Shown: positions 1-11,439 of the stretch, one piece after another
How positions within the stretch are numbered: the first letter of the stretch is position 1
How the letters are laid out: the number at the start of each line of letters is the position of its first letter
The notes under the pieces: model-generated
Database searches by the model: none
What the model was told of the DNA's origin: nothing
What the model saw: only the letters and a program-made list of their open reading frames with translations
Translations under genes and position numbers: made by a program
Assembly (NCBI GenBank): GCA_964425605.1
Contig: CAYRNR010000021.1
Location: forward strand, 1-64,000
DNA from: CAYRNR01 sp964425605
Lineage (GTDB): Bacteria; Myxococcota_A; UBA796; UBA9615; CAYRNR01
Length of the DNA: 64,000 nucleotides
Direction: 5' to 3'

Positions 1-2
1 AC

Positions 3-815
3 CGCGAGTGGGGCGGCGAGCACGAGCCGACCATCGCCATCGTCGACTGGACCGACCTGCCCACCATCCACGAGTTCGAGATCCTCCGCGACTTCTTCGG
101 CGGACGCGGCCACAAGACGCTGGTCTGCGATCCGCGGGAGCTGGAGTACCGCCGCGGCATCCTGTCGTGCCGGGGCGAACCCATCCACCTGGTCTACCGG
201 CGGGTGCTGGTCAACGACTGCCTCGATAACGCCGACGACGTCAAGACCCTGGTCCGCGCGGTCCAGGACGGCGCGGTGTGCATGATCAACTCCTTCCGCA
301 CCGCCCTGGTCCACCGCAAGGCGTTCTTCGCCCTGCTCACCGACGAGGAGAGCCCGGTGACCTTCACCGCCGCCGAGCGCGAGGTGATCCAGCGGCACGT
401 GCCCTGGACCCGCCGGGTACGCGAGGGGTGGGCCACCCGCGACGGGGACAAGGTAGACCTCCTGGACTTCATCCGCGACCGCCGCCGCCACCTCGTGCTC
501 AAGCCCAACGACGACTACGGCGGCCACGGCGTCTACCTCGGCTGGCAGTGCAGCGACTCCGAGTGGGAGGAGGCGATGACCGCCGCGGTCGAGAAGGACT
601 ACGTGGTCCAGGACCGCATCCCGCTGAGCCGCGGTCCGTTCCCGGTCATGGATGGCTCCAGGTCGATCCAGACCCTGCTGATCGACATGGATCCCTTCGT
701 GTTCCGCAGCGACCTCGGCGGCTTCCTCACGCGCCTGAGCTCCAGCGAGCTGGCGAACGTCACCGCGGGTGGGGGGCAGGTGCCGACGTTCGTGATCGAG
801 CCGAAGACCTGGTAG
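3..815 (+). CDS. circularly permuted ATP-grasp-like protein, 5' truncated
   Basis: The reading frame is open from the window edge, so the N-terminus is missing; 270 residues are visible. The C-terminal part has the look of circularly permuted ATP-grasp / glutathionylspermidine-synthase-like proteins: 'VYRRVLVND', then 'CMINSFRTALVHRKAFFALL', then an ATP-grasp-type lysine and glycine stretch 'LVLKPNDDYGGHGVYLGW', and a closing 'GGGQVPTFVIEP'. Such enzymes ligate a carboxylate to an amine with ATP; the substrate cannot be read from the sequence. The gene ends 5 bases before the end of the convergent MopE-type gene. An internal ATG at 204 is not the likely start, because coding-quality sequence continues upstream to the edge. 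Confidence 0.7.
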   Translation, partial: REWGGEHEPTIAIVDWTDLPTIHEFEILRDFFGGRGHKTLVCDPRELEYRRGILSCRGEPIHLVYRRVLVNDCLDNADDVKTLVRAVQDGAVCMINSFRTALVHRKAFFALLTDEESPVTFTAAEREVIQRHVPWTRRVREGWATRDGDKVDLLDFIRDRRRHLVLKPNDDYGGHGVYLGWQCSDSEWEEAMTAAVEKDYVVQDRIPLSRGPFPVMDGSRSIQTLLIDMDPFVFRSDLGGFLTRLSSSELANVTAGGGQVPTFVIEPKTW

Positions 816-820
816 CGGGA

Positions 821-3553
<2,733 letters not shown>

Positions 3554-3565
3554 GGATCTTCCTCC

Positions 3566-3586
3566 TTACGGTCGAGCGTACCGTAA
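3566..3586. promoter_or_regulatory. perfect 7-bp dyad between lptD and the MopE-type gene
   Basis: TTACGGT and ACCGTAA are exact reverse complements separated by 7 bases. The dyad lies just upstream of the ribosome site of the 821-3553 gene and just after the lptD-like stop. There is no T-run, so an operator or an mRNA stem-loop is as likely as a terminator. Confidence 0.4.
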
Positions 3587-3592
3587 CTAGTC

Positions 3593-6037
3593 CTACTGCG
3601 TCAGAAGATCCAGTCGAATGCCGAACGAGGGCGTCGACCAGTCGCTGGCGAAGCGCAGGTCCACGCCGCCCCTCCAGCAGGCGCACGGCGAGGTGTAGGT
3701 CAGCGAGTACTCGTGGTTGAGCAGCGGCGACCCGCCCGTGTCACGCAGGTTCAGGCGCCAGTGGGCGCCCACCGAGAAGCCGCGGACGATCCGGCGGGGA
3801 TCCTCGAGGAACTCGCGCATGAAGGTGAAGGGCACCCAGGTCACCGCCAGGGTCAGCTCGTGGATCGAGTTCTCGTCCAGGCTGCCGTGCAGCAGCGGGT
3901 ACCAGCGGCCAGCCGACCACAGGGCGGCCGCGCCCCCCCCCACCCAGTCGTAGGCCAGGGACATCCGGTTGCCGTTGGGGTGGTGCAGCGAACCGCCCAC
4001 GCCCGCGGCCTGGAAGGGCTGCTCCTTCCACGCGACCATGGTGCGGGCGCCGATGCGGCCGAACGGGTGGGCGTAGGCGAGCTCCAGGCGCAGGGGCTCC
4101 ACCGGCAGCTCGGGATCGAAGCGCGCCTCGGGCAACATCTCCAGCGGGAGCGCCGCGCGGACCTCGAGGGCCTGGCGCCGCGGCTGAGTGGCCAGGTAGG
4201 TGGCCGGGTTGCCGCGCTGCAGCCGGTTGATCACCTCCAGCTCGACGCGCGCGTACGGCTGCTGGAGATCGTCGTAGGTGAGCACGGGGTGCAGGACCTC
4301 GCGCACCAGCGGCTGGGTCGCCAGGGAGAGGCGGGGCTCGATGATGTGCCGCACGCCGCCCTCGGCCGTGCCCCCGCCGAAGTCCCGGAACAGCGCCGTC
4401 CCCACCACGGCACCCGTGCGGAGGGTTCCCAGCAGGCCGGGATCGTCGTGGACCCGGAACTTGCCGAACACCGCGCCGCGGGCCTCGGCCCACGGGGTGA
4501 CCCACAGCCAGCCGCCCGGGGACCACTGGCCCGACAGCCGCAACCGGCCGCCGGTGCGCAGCGTGCGATGCACGGGCTCGCCCTGGGAGTAGTGGTTGTC
4601 GCTCTCGGAACGGTCCGCGTCGCGTCCGGGCCAGCCGTCGTCCCCGCGCCCCAGGCCGTCGACGCCCACGTCGAGGAACGCGCTGCCGTACTCGAGGTCC
4701 CCCGCCCAGACGTCCGGGAAGGCCGCGTACCCGACGAGGTCCGCGTCCACGTCCAGGCTCAGACGCAGGTCCCGGTGGGGCCGCGCCGACAGCCGCGTCG
4801 CCGATGCGCGCAGGTGCGGCAGGCTGTGCAGCGCCCGGCCGTTGCGCACCTTGGCCAGGTCGTCGATCACCTCCACCTCGGCGCGGAAGGCGCCGCGGCC
4901 GCTGTGGGCACCGCCCCAGATGTTCGAGGCCAGGTACGGCGTCCGGCGGATGCTGTAGTCCTGCTCGAAGTCCCCCATCACCATGTCGTCGCGGACCACG
5001 TCCACGTGGGCGCCGAAGAGCCCGTGGGGGGCGCGCTGGTAGTGTCGCCACTGGCCCCAGAACCGCCACTCGGAGTACCCCGCGTCGCCCGGCTCCTCGA
5101 TCACGTCCTTGATCCGCTTGCGCACCTGCTCCAGCAGGGCCGCGTCGCGGATGATCGACAGGGACAGGGTCCCCCCCTGGCTCGGCGCGACTGCGTAGCG
5201 GAAATCCGTGCCGAAGAGGAATCCGCGCGTGTGCACGTAGGCGGGCGTGAGGGTGAGGTCGGTGTTGCGGCTGGTGGCGATGTAGATGGGCAGCCCCACG
5301 TGCAGGGGCTGGGTCCCCCCGAGGCGCACCTCGGGCATCAGCAGGCCGGAGGCCCGGCCCGTGACGCCGTCGAACCGCCCCGAAGGCAGCGGCAACACCC
5401 GCTTGCGTCCCAGGCAGAACCAGCCGCGTTTGTGGTGGACGCCGCCCTCCGGGTCGATGCGCAGGAATCGCGCCCGCACGCTCCACGCGGGCTTGCGGCC
5501 GCCGCACCCGCAGGGCGTCATCCAGCCGTCGTCCACGTAGATCTGGCCGCTGGCCATGCGGCGCAACCGGCCGGCCTCGAAGCGGTACTTGCCGGCGAGC
5601 CCGTCGATGGCCATGTCCAGCAGCAGCCCCTCGAGGGACTCCAGCTTCAGCTCGGCGCGCTCGAAGCTCAGATCCAGATCGCCGCCTTCGAGGGTGCAGC
5701 TGCCCTCGCCGGACGCCGTCTCGGTGGCCAGCTCCATGCGGACGCTGTCGCAGCGCAGCAGCCAGGGTCCGAACGCGACGGTCACGCCGCCGCTGGCGAC
5801 GATGGCCTCCTCGGCGGGCAGGTACTGCGCCTGCCCCGCCTTGACCACGACCGGGCCGGAGACGGGCATGAAGATGGAGTCCACCGAGTCGGCGACCTCC
5901 CGCACCGCGCGCAGCTCCCCTCCCCGCTCCTCGGGCTTCTTGTGTCCGCGCTTGGCGTACGCCCCATCGGGCACGGCGCCGGCCAGGACCGCGACGACCA
6001 GCGCCGCCGCCCAGAGCCACGCCGTCCGTTCGCTCAT
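3593..6037 (-). CDS. lptD: LPS-assembly protein LptD-like (OstA) outer-membrane protein
   Basis: An 814-residue protein with a signal peptide (about residues 1-27). An OstA-type N-terminal domain follows (residues about 45-150: 'VKAGQAQYLPAEEAIVASGG', then 'SVRMELATETASGEG'), then the 'PCGCGGRKPAWSVRARFL' segment and a long C-terminal beta-barrel with alternating aromatic strands. LptD inserts lipopolysaccharide into the outer leaflet. Length and order fit the family, though Cys spacing differs from the E. coli disulfide pattern. The ATG at 6037 overlaps the folC stop by 4 bases (ATGA), which decides the start; the frame stays open upstream only as a shadow of folC. Confidence 0.85.
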   Translation of the reverse strand: MSERTAWLWAAALVVAVLAGAVPDGAYAKRGHKKPEERGGELRAVREVADSVDSIFMPVSGPVVVKAGQAQYLPAEEAIVASGGVTVAFGPWLLRCDSVRMELATETASGEGSCTLEGGDLDLSFERAELKLESLEGLLLDMAIDGLAGKYRFEAGRLRRMASGQIYVDDGWMTPCGCGGRKPAWSVRARFLRIDPEGGVHHKRGWFCLGRKRVLPLPSGRFDGVTGRASGLLMPEVRLGGTQPLHVGLPIYIATSRNTDLTLTPAYVHTRGFLFGTDFRYAVAPSQGGTLSLSIIRDAALLEQVRKRIKDVIEEPGDAGYSEWRFWGQWRHYQRAPHGLFGAHVDVVRDDMVMGDFEQDYSIRRTPYLASNIWGGAHSGRGAFRAEVEVIDDLAKVRNGRALHSLPHLRASATRLSARPHRDLRLSLDVDADLVGYAAFPDVWAGDLEYGSAFLDVGVDGLGRGDDGWPGRDADRSESDNHYSQGEPVHRTLRTGGRLRLSGQWSPGGWLWVTPWAEARGAVFGKFRVHDDPGLLGTLRTGAVVGTALFRDFGGGTAEGGVRHIIEPRLSLATQPLVREVLHPVLTYDDLQQPYARVELEVINRLQRGNPATYLATQPRRQALEVRAALPLEMLPEARFDPELPVEPLRLELAYAHPFGRIGARTMVAWKEQPFQAAGVGGSLHHPNGNRMSLAYDWVGGGAAALWSAGRWYPLLHGSLDENSIHELTLAVTWVPFTFMREFLEDPRRIVRGFSVGAHWRLNLRDTGGSPLLNHEYSLTYTSPCACWRGGVDLRFASDWSTPSFGIRLDLLTQ

Positions 6038-7290
6038 GCCGGGACCCCGGGCAGGACGCGGGCGCGCAGTTCCCCGGCCAGGAACAGGGAGCCCGCCACC
6101 AGGATCCGGTCGCGGGGACCAGCGCTCCCGAGGGCGGCGTCCAGGGCGGCGGGGGCCCCCTCGAAGCGTTGCGGCTCCCGCCCGAGGGCGCGCACCACGT
6201 CGGCGAGATCGTCCACGGCCGCGGCGCCGCGGCCCTCGGCGTATTGGGTGACGAGGATCTCGTCGGCGTAGCCCAGGAGGGGCTCGAGGATCCCCCGCGC
6301 GTCCTTGTCCTCGCCCACCGAGGTCACCAGGAACGTCTTCCCGTCGCAGGGGTGGTGGCCCAGGACCGCGGCGAGGGCCGCGGCGCCGGCGGGGTTGTGG
6401 CAGCCGTCCACGAGGATCTCCGGCGATCGGGCGATGGCCTCGCAGCGGCCGGGCACGCGGGATCGCGCGAGGGCGGCCCGGGGCGCCGGCCCGGTGTCCA
6501 GGCCGAGCTGTCCGGCGAGGGCCAGCGAGAGCGCGGCGTTGACCTGCTGGTGTTCCCCCCACATGCCGTTGCGGACTCCCTGCTGCTGCTGAATGTCTAT
6601 CACAGGTGCGGCCACCGCGGCCGCCGCTTCCTCGATGGTGGCGCGGGCGGGCGGAGGGACGGGCCCGAGCACCAGCGGCGTGGACGGGCGCAGGATCCCC
6701 GCCTTCTCGGCGGCGATGGAGGCCACGTCGGATCCCAACCAGGCCTCGTGGTCCAGGGCGATGGAAGTGATGCAGCTCAGCTGTGCTGGCGCCGCGGTGG
6801 TGGCGTCGAGGCGGCCCCCGAGGCCCACCTCGAGCACGATCAGCTCCACCCCGTGGTCGCCGAAGGTGTCCAGCGCCAGCCCGAGCATGAACTCGAAGTA
6901 GGTGACGTCCGCCAGGGCCGGGTTCTCGCGCGACCAGGCGTCGAGCCGCTCACCCAGGTCCAGGGCGCGGCGACCGAACTCGCCGGGGTGGATCGGCGCG
7001 CCGCCGATCCGCACGCGTTCGGTGGGGCTGATCAGGTGGGGCGAGGTGAAGGTCCCGGTGGAGACCCCCTGGTTCAGGGCGACGGCCTCCAGCCCGTGGA
7101 CCACCGATCCCTTGCCGTTGGTGCCGGCCACCTGGACGAAGCGCGCGTCGGGGATCCCGATCCGGGCGAGGAGGTCGCGGACCTTGTCCAGGCCCAGCTT
7201 GATGCCGCGGGTCTGCAGCCGCGACAGCAGCGCCTGGGCGGCATCTGACTCGTGTTTCGCCCTTTGAAACGACGGCCCTCGCTTGCCCAT
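6034..7290 (-). CDS. folC: bifunctional folylpolyglutamate/dihydrofolate synthase
   Basis: A 418-residue Mur-ligase-family enzyme that adds glutamate to folates and/or joins dihydropteroate to glutamate. The family start motif 'RGIKLGLDKVRDLLARIG' is followed by the P-loop 'VAGTNGKGS' (about residues 54-62), 'TSPHL' and the 'VGLGGRLDATT' motif. The ATG at 7290 is chosen because it leaves a short leader before the conserved motif; an in-frame ATG at 7344 would read through the intergenic repeat. Residues 9-15 fall inside one arm of the inverted repeat at 7247-7412. It lies between accD and lptD, with a 4-base overlap to lptD. Confidence 0.9.
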   Translation of the reverse strand: MGKRGPSFQRAKHESDAAQALLSRLQTRGIKLGLDKVRDLLARIGIPDARFVQVAGTNGKGSVVHGLEAVALNQGVSTGTFTSPHLISPTERVRIGGAPIHPGEFGRRALDLGERLDAWSRENPALADVTYFEFMLGLALDTFGDHGVELIVLEVGLGGRLDATTAAPAQLSCITSIALDHEAWLGSDVASIAAEKAGILRPSTPLVLGPVPPPARATIEEAAAAVAAPVIDIQQQQGVRNGMWGEHQQVNAALSLALAGQLGLDTGPAPRAALARSRVPGRCEAIARSPEILVDGCHNPAGAAALAAVLGHHPCDGKTFLVTSVGEDKDARGILEPLLGYADEILVTQYAEGRGAAAVDDLADVVRALGREPQRFEGAPAALDAALGSAGPRDRILVAGSLFLAGELRARVLPGVPA

Positions 7291-7412
7291 GACGCCCCAG
7301 GAGCATTTCGGTCGAGTTCGTAAGGGGGAAGACCCTGACGGCATCGACCGAAATGCCCCTGGGTCGCCCTGTGCGGCGCGATCATCCGCCGCCAAAGGAC
7401 GAAACACGAGTC
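7247..7412. repeat. nested imperfect inverted repeat between accD and folC
   Basis: There are two nested pairs of arms. The outer arms are 7247-7266 and 7393-7412 (19 of 20 bases complementary). The inner arms are 7296-7315 and 7344-7363 (19 of 20) around a 28-base centre. The outer left arm runs into the folC coding region and the outer right arm ends just past the accD stop. The transcript could fold into a long interrupted hairpin, or the whole could be a miniature palindromic mobile element. No flanking target duplication was spotted. Confidence 0.75.
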
Positions 7413-7417
7413 CGAAA

Positions 7418-8272
7418 TCAATCGGTCAACAGCCCGATGAGCCGGGACAGCTCGCCGCGCAGCTCGCGGCGATCCACGATACGGTCCACCATGCCGTGGT
7501 CCAGCAGGTACTCGGCTCGCTGGAATCCCTCGGGCAGCTTCTGGCGGATGGTCTGCTCGATGACCCGCGGACCGGCGAACCCGATCAGCGCGCCGGGCTC
7601 GGCCAGGGTCACGTCGCCCAGCATCGCGAAGCTCGCCGCGACGCCGCCGGTGGTCGGGTGGGTCAGCACGGCGATGTAGGGCACGCCGCGCTCCTTGAGG
7701 CGCGCCAGGGCCGCGCTGGTCTTGGCCATCTGCATCAACGACAGCAGCCCCTCTTGCATCCTCGCGCCCCCCGAGGCGCAGATCACGATGGCGGTCTGGC
7801 GCTTCTGCGCGGCGCGCTCCAGCAGCAGGGTGACCTTCTCCCCCACGACGGAGCCCATGGACCCGCCGAGGAAACCGAACTCGAAGGTCCCGATCTGGAC
7901 GTCACGCCCCTCGATGCTCGCCTCGCCCGAGCGGAACGCGTCCTGGATACCGCTCTTGCGCCGCGCCGCGGACAGCCGCTCGGGGTAGGGCTTGAGGTCG
8001 ACGAACTCCAGCGGGTCCAGCGCGGCGAGGCCCACGTCGAACTCGGTGAACGAGTCGTCGTCCACCAGGGCCAGCACACGCTGCAGTCCGCCGATCTGGA
8101 AGTGGAAGCCGCACGCGTAGCAGACCTCCAGCTCGAGCTGGGGGATGTAGACCAGCTCGCCGCAGCCCTTGCACTCCCGCCAGACCGTCAGGTCGATCTC
8201 CTCGCCGTCGGCCGGTGGATCGGGCACGCCCTCGGGCAGCCGCTGCTGTTCGTTCACCTGTGGATCGCCCAT
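7418..8272 (-). CDS. accD: acetyl-CoA carboxylase carboxyltransferase subunit beta
   Basis: A 284-residue beta subunit of the carboxyltransferase that moves CO2 from biotin to acetyl-CoA, the first step of fatty-acid synthesis. The N-terminal zinc finger is intact (Cys34, 37, 51, 54 in 'ECKGCGEL' and 'VCYACGF'). The crotonase-fold core follows, with 'GGSMGSVVGEKV', 'SGGARMQEG' and 'HPTTGGVAASFAMLGDV'. A GGGAG ribosome site precedes the ATG. It starts 6 bases after the LD-carboxypeptidase gene. The alpha subunit gene accA is not in the window. Confidence 0.95.
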   Translation of the reverse strand: MGDPQVNEQQRLPEGVPDPPADGEEIDLTVWRECKGCGELVYIPQLELEVCYACGFHFQIGGLQRVLALVDDDSFTEFDVGLAALDPLEFVDLKPYPERLSAARRKSGIQDAFRSGEASIEGRDVQIGTFEFGFLGGSMGSVVGEKVTLLLERAAQKRQTAIVICASGGARMQEGLLSLMQMAKTSAALARLKERGVPYIAVLTHPTTGGVAASFAMLGDVTLAEPGALIGFAGPRVIEQTIRQKLPEGFQRAEYLLDHGMVDRIVDRRELRGELSRLIGLLTD

Positions 8273-8278
8273 TTGGAA

Positions 8279-9238
8279 TCACTCCCGGAGGTCGACGGCG
8301 GCCTCGTGGAACTCCACGATCCCCGCCTCCGCGTCGAGGGCCGCGCGCGCGCCGATGGGGAAAGCCCAGTTGCGGGATCCGTGCCCGAACGGCAGCCCCC
8401 ACAGCACGGGCAGGGGGAGGTCGGCCACGGCGTCGCGGACCACGTCGCGCAGGCGATACGGTACCCCCTCGGGCGCCTCGCAGCCAACCATCTCGCCGAA
8501 GCCGATGGCGACCGCGGCCTGCAGCATTCCGGCCAGGCGGAGCTGGGTGAGCAGCCGGTCGATGCGGTACGGCGGCTCACCCACGTCCTCGAGCAACAGG
8601 ATCCGGCCGGCGGTGCGGAGCTGGTATGGCGTGCCGACGGTGGCGGCGACCAGGCTGAGGTTGCCCCCGCAGATCCGCCCGCGGGCCTTGCCCGGGCTGA
8701 GGCAGAACTCCTCGGTACCGCCGTCCGCGTCCAGGGGCGGCAGTGGATCGGCGGAGGTCAGCGCGCGCAGGAGCCGCTGAACGGACTCGTCGTCCGTGCG
8801 GCCGCCGAGGCCGACGGCCACCGGCCCGTGCAGCGCCGTCAGCCCCGCGCGCTCGAACAGGCCGTTGAGCAACGGCGTGATGTCCGAGATTCCCACGACG
8901 ACCTTGGGTCGAGCCGCGGCCAGCGGCCAGTCCACCCGGTCGAGGAGGTGCATCACCCCGTAACCGCCGCGGATGGCCAGGATCGCCGCGACGCCCGGGT
9001 CGGCCAGCGCCCGGTGCAGCTCGTCGAGGCGCTGGTGGGCGGGGGCGGCCACCAGGTGGCCGGCGGCGCGGTGGTCCCCCACCGGGTCCACCGTGAACCC
9101 GGCGGCCTCGAGGCGCTGCACGCCCGCGTCGAGCTCGTCGCGGTCGTAGGGGGATGCTGGCGCGATCAGGGCGATACGGTCCCCCGCTCGCAGGGCGGGG
9201 GGACGGATCGGGGGGGACTCCGCTGCGGGCCTGGTCAC
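8279..9238 (-). CDS. LD-carboxypeptidase, peptidase family S66
   Basis: A 319-residue serine peptidase of the family that removes the terminal D-Ala from muropeptide tetrapeptides in cell-wall recycling. The visible catalytic set fits S66: Ser118 in 'GISDIT', Glu217 in 'LLLEDVGEPPYRID' and His286 in 'GLPFGHGSRNWAFPIG'. No signal peptide is seen, which suits a cytoplasmic recycling enzyme. The GTG start overlaps the stop of the upstream lipoprotein by 4 bases (GTGA), so the two are probably translationally coupled. Confidence 0.88.
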   Translation of the reverse strand: MTRPAAESPPIRPPALRAGDRIALIAPASPYDRDELDAGVQRLEAAGFTVDPVGDHRAAGHLVAAPAHQRLDELHRALADPGVAAILAIRGGYGVMHLLDRVDWPLAAARPKVVVGISDITPLLNGLFERAGLTALHGPVAVGLGGRTDDESVQRLLRALTSADPLPPLDADGGTEEFCLSPGKARGRICGGNLSLVAATVGTPYQLRTAGRILLLEDVGEPPYRIDRLLTQLRLAGMLQAAVAIGFGEMVGCEAPEGVPYRLRDVVRDAVADLPLPVLWGLPFGHGSRNWAFPIGARAALDAEAGIVEFHEAAVDLRE

Positions 9239-9840
9239 TTGTAGCAGTTGAACGAACCGGCGATGCGCACGGAGTCGCCCACGCCGTTGAGCATCAGCTC
9301 CTGCTGGCCGTCCTCACCGCCGCCGCAGGAGAAGTTGCCGCAGTAGGGGATGTCGGGGTTGTCGTAGCACGAGTCCGACTCGGTCTGGATGTAGATGAAG
9401 CAGGTGCCGTCGGTCCAGTCGAACTCGGACTCGGTCACCTCGGGGATGATCACGCGGAAGACCCCGCCGTCGTCCAGGGCGCTCAGCGACTGGACCGGGT
9501 TGAGATCGGTGTCCGACAGCCACCCCTCGGGGATCAGCTGGAGCTGGCCCTCGGTGTCGGTCAGGCTGGCCGCGGACTCCAGGGCGAAGGAGACCACGTC
9601 GCCGGATCCCTGGGGGCCGCAGCCGGCGACCTCTTCGCCCTCGAACACCACGAAGTGCTCGTAAGCCTCACCCCCGACCGTGCCGAACACGTTGAGGTTG
9701 ATGTTGGCCTGGGAGGGGCCGGTGTAGTCGCCGGTGTCGGTCGAATCGTCGTCGTCCCCCTCGTCGGGGCAGCCCAAGACGAACAGGCCGAGGGCGGCCA
9801 CCATCGCAAACATCCAGACGGGGTACCGAGGTCCGCGCAT
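9235..9840 (-). CDS. lipoprotein with poly-Asp linker
   Basis: A 201-residue lipoprotein of unknown function. The signal peptide ends in the lipobox 'LFVLGC' and is followed at once by an Asp-rich linker 'PDEGDDDDSTDTGD'. The mature domain is beta-rich and carries several Cys, including 'FIYIQTESDSCYDNP' and 'GNFSCGGGEDG'. The ribosome site GGAGGAA precedes the ATG. It heads the leftward run through LD-carboxypeptidase, accD, folC, lptD and the MopE-type gene, and overlaps the LD-carboxypeptidase start. No family was recognised. Confidence 0.75.
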   Translation of the reverse strand: MRGPRYPVWMFAMVAALGLFVLGCPDEGDDDDSTDTGDYTGPSQANINLNVFGTVGGEAYEHFVVFEGEEVAGCGPQGSGDVVSFALESAASLTDTEGQLQLIPEGWLSDTDLNPVQSLSALDDGGVFRVIIPEVTESEFDWTDGTCFIYIQTESDSCYDNPDIPYCGNFSCGGGEDGQQELMLNGVGDSVRIAGSFNCYK

Positions 9841-9888
9841 CTTAGTTCCTCCAGTTCCACGAACGTTAGACTGCTGCGGTGACGGGTG

Positions 9889-10101
9889 TCAATCGGCGCG
9901 GCGCCGCGCCAGGATTCGAACCACCTGCCGGACGTACAGGCCCAGGCGAAGGGCCGCCAGCGCGAGGAACACCATCCCCACCGTCGGCTTGACCCCGAGG
10001 ATCTCGACCTCCGCCATCGCGATGGACAGGCTCGACAGCCCCAGCCAGACGAACAGGCCGATGGTGGTCACGGCGAGGATGTGGGCGGTGGCGGAGCGCA
10101 C
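9889..10101 (-). CDS. small two-helix membrane protein
   Basis: A 70-residue protein with two predicted membrane helices (about residues 8-28 and 37-58) and a basic C-terminus 'RILARRRAD'. The GTG start lies 2 bases after the stop of the FHA-like gene, so translation is probably coupled to it. Third codon positions are almost all G or C, as in neighbouring real genes. Function is unknown; the context suggests it works with the tail-anchored FHA-like protein. Confidence 0.6.
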   Translation of the reverse strand: MRSATAHILAVTTIGLFVWLGLSSLSIAMAEVEILGVKPTVGMVFLALAALRLGLYVRQVVRILARRRAD

Positions 10102-10103
10102 GG

Positions 10104-11351
10104 TCAGCCGATCAACGAGGTGTACGGGCCGGTGGCCAGCTCACCCATGGCCGGCATCATGGCGCGCAGGGGACCCTGGACGAGCAGGACGCCGAGGATG
10201 CAGGCCAGCAACAGCGCGATGAGGACCAGCGCGAAGACCAGCAGGGTCAGGCGGTCGGCCAGCTTGGCCGCGGCCCACGAGCCGCTGTCTCGGCTGCGAT
10301 CCCGCGGCTCCTCGATCGCCGGGTGGTGCGGTGCAGAGCTCAGCGCGTTGACCCGCCGCCTCGCCGACGGCGACATGGGCAGCGGCACGATCTTCGCGCC
10401 CGTGTCGCGCTCCTCGTGGTGTATCGCTCGTACCGAGCCGGACACGAGGGCCCGCGGCGGCGGCTCCTCGGGGGCCACGTGGCGCACCTCGCCGTTGACC
10501 GCCTGGCGGACCTCATCCTCGGAGGAGGTCATCAGCGGGTTGTGGGAGATCAGGCCCGTGTCGACCTCCTCGATGGCGCCGGGGGGCGCGGGGCTGGGCG
10601 GCGGCGCAGCGATCTCGCCTCCCTCGAGGGTGCCCTCCATCTGCTGGATCACCCCCGCGTCGAGGACGGTGGCCGCCTCCTCGATGACGCTGGGCGTGAG
10701 CCCGGCGGGCCCCTCCACCTTCCGGTCGAGGAGAATCGGCGGCTGGTCGGCGGTGTCGGCCCCCGGCGGCGCGACCGGCTTGCCCGCGTGGCGCTCGGAG
10801 AACTGGTTGAACTTGCCGCAGACCGCGCAGAGGCTCAGCACTCCCGCCCGCGGCAGGGCCAGCTCGAGGGGCTGGCCGCACGCGCCACAGTGGGGGGACG
10901 GCCGCTCGACCCCGGGCAGCGGGATCTCCACGGGGCGCGGCTCGACCACCATCTCCAGCTTGAACAGCAGCCGGTAGGGACCAAAGGCGATGGTCCCGCG
11001 CGCGCGCCGCTCAAGGTTGAGGTAGTAGTTGCGCCCGCGCCTGAAGGCCAGTCCCTCGTCGATGAGGTAGTTGGGACGCCGGAACAGGCCGTCGTAGAAG
11101 AACGCCAGGTCCACGTGCCGGTCGAACTGGAGCAGGCAGGACTCCCGCTCGATGCTGAACAGCTCGTAGCGCCGCGGCACGTCGGGGTGACGCAGCTCGA
11201 TCGTGGCTCCGCGGTCGCGACCCACGCTGACCATCGACGGGGCGAGGAAGTGGGCCTTGTGGAGGAACTCCGAACCCGCGGTCACACCTATCTTGAGCGA
11301 CCGGGTGTTCCGCTCCCCCTCGCGGTTCCGTTTCGGCGAATCGGGTGGCAT
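10104..11351 (-). CDS. FHA-like, zinc-ribbon, tail-anchored protein
   Basis: A 415-residue protein. Residues about 20-132 resemble a forkhead-associated-like fold ('SMVSVGRDRGATIELRHPDV', later 'RGTIAFGPYRLLF'), a module that usually binds phosphothreonine. A CxxC pair set (Cys155/158 and 175/178) forms a likely zinc ribbon. A long Pro/Glu-rich low-complexity stretch follows, then one strongly hydrophobic helix near residues 366-391. This architecture suggests a cytoplasmic domain tethered to the inner membrane by its tail. The ATG at 11351 is taken because it sits just before the first conserved stretch; longer in-frame starts would overlap the divergent Ig-like gene. Confidence 0.7.
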   Translation of the reverse strand: MPPDSPKRNREGERNTRSLKIGVTAGSEFLHKAHFLAPSMVSVGRDRGATIELRHPDVPRRYELFSIERESCLLQFDRHVDLAFFYDGLFRRPNYLIDEGLAFRRGRNYYLNLERRARGTIAFGPYRLLFKLEMVVEPRPVEIPLPGVERPSPHCGACGQPLELALPRAGVLSLCAVCGKFNQFSERHAGKPVAPPGADTADQPPILLDRKVEGPAGLTPSVIEEAATVLDAGVIQQMEGTLEGGEIAAPPPSPAPPGAIEEVDTGLISHNPLMTSSEDEVRQAVNGEVRHVAPEEPPPRALVSGSVRAIHHEERDTGAKIVPLPMSPSARRRVNALSSAPHHPAIEEPRDRSRDSGSWAAAKLADRLTLLVFALVLIALLLACILGVLLVQGPLRAMMPAMGELATGPYTSLIG

Positions 11352-11439
11352 CAATACCTCTATTGTGACGTCTCGACCCGCTCTCTCGCAACGATCACGG
11401 CCCGCGGCCGCGATGCTAAGATGGGTCGCTGCGAGTTCC

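Noticed and set aside
3713..6271. Plus-strand 852-codon frame over lptD
   Set aside because: Antisense shadow of a gene with clear signal peptide and family motifs; it has no recognisable domain.
6038..6562. Upstream extension of the lptD frame
   Set aside because: It overlaps folC in another frame, is Arg/Pro-rich shadow sequence, and the ATG at 6037 gives a proper signal peptide and ATGA coupling.
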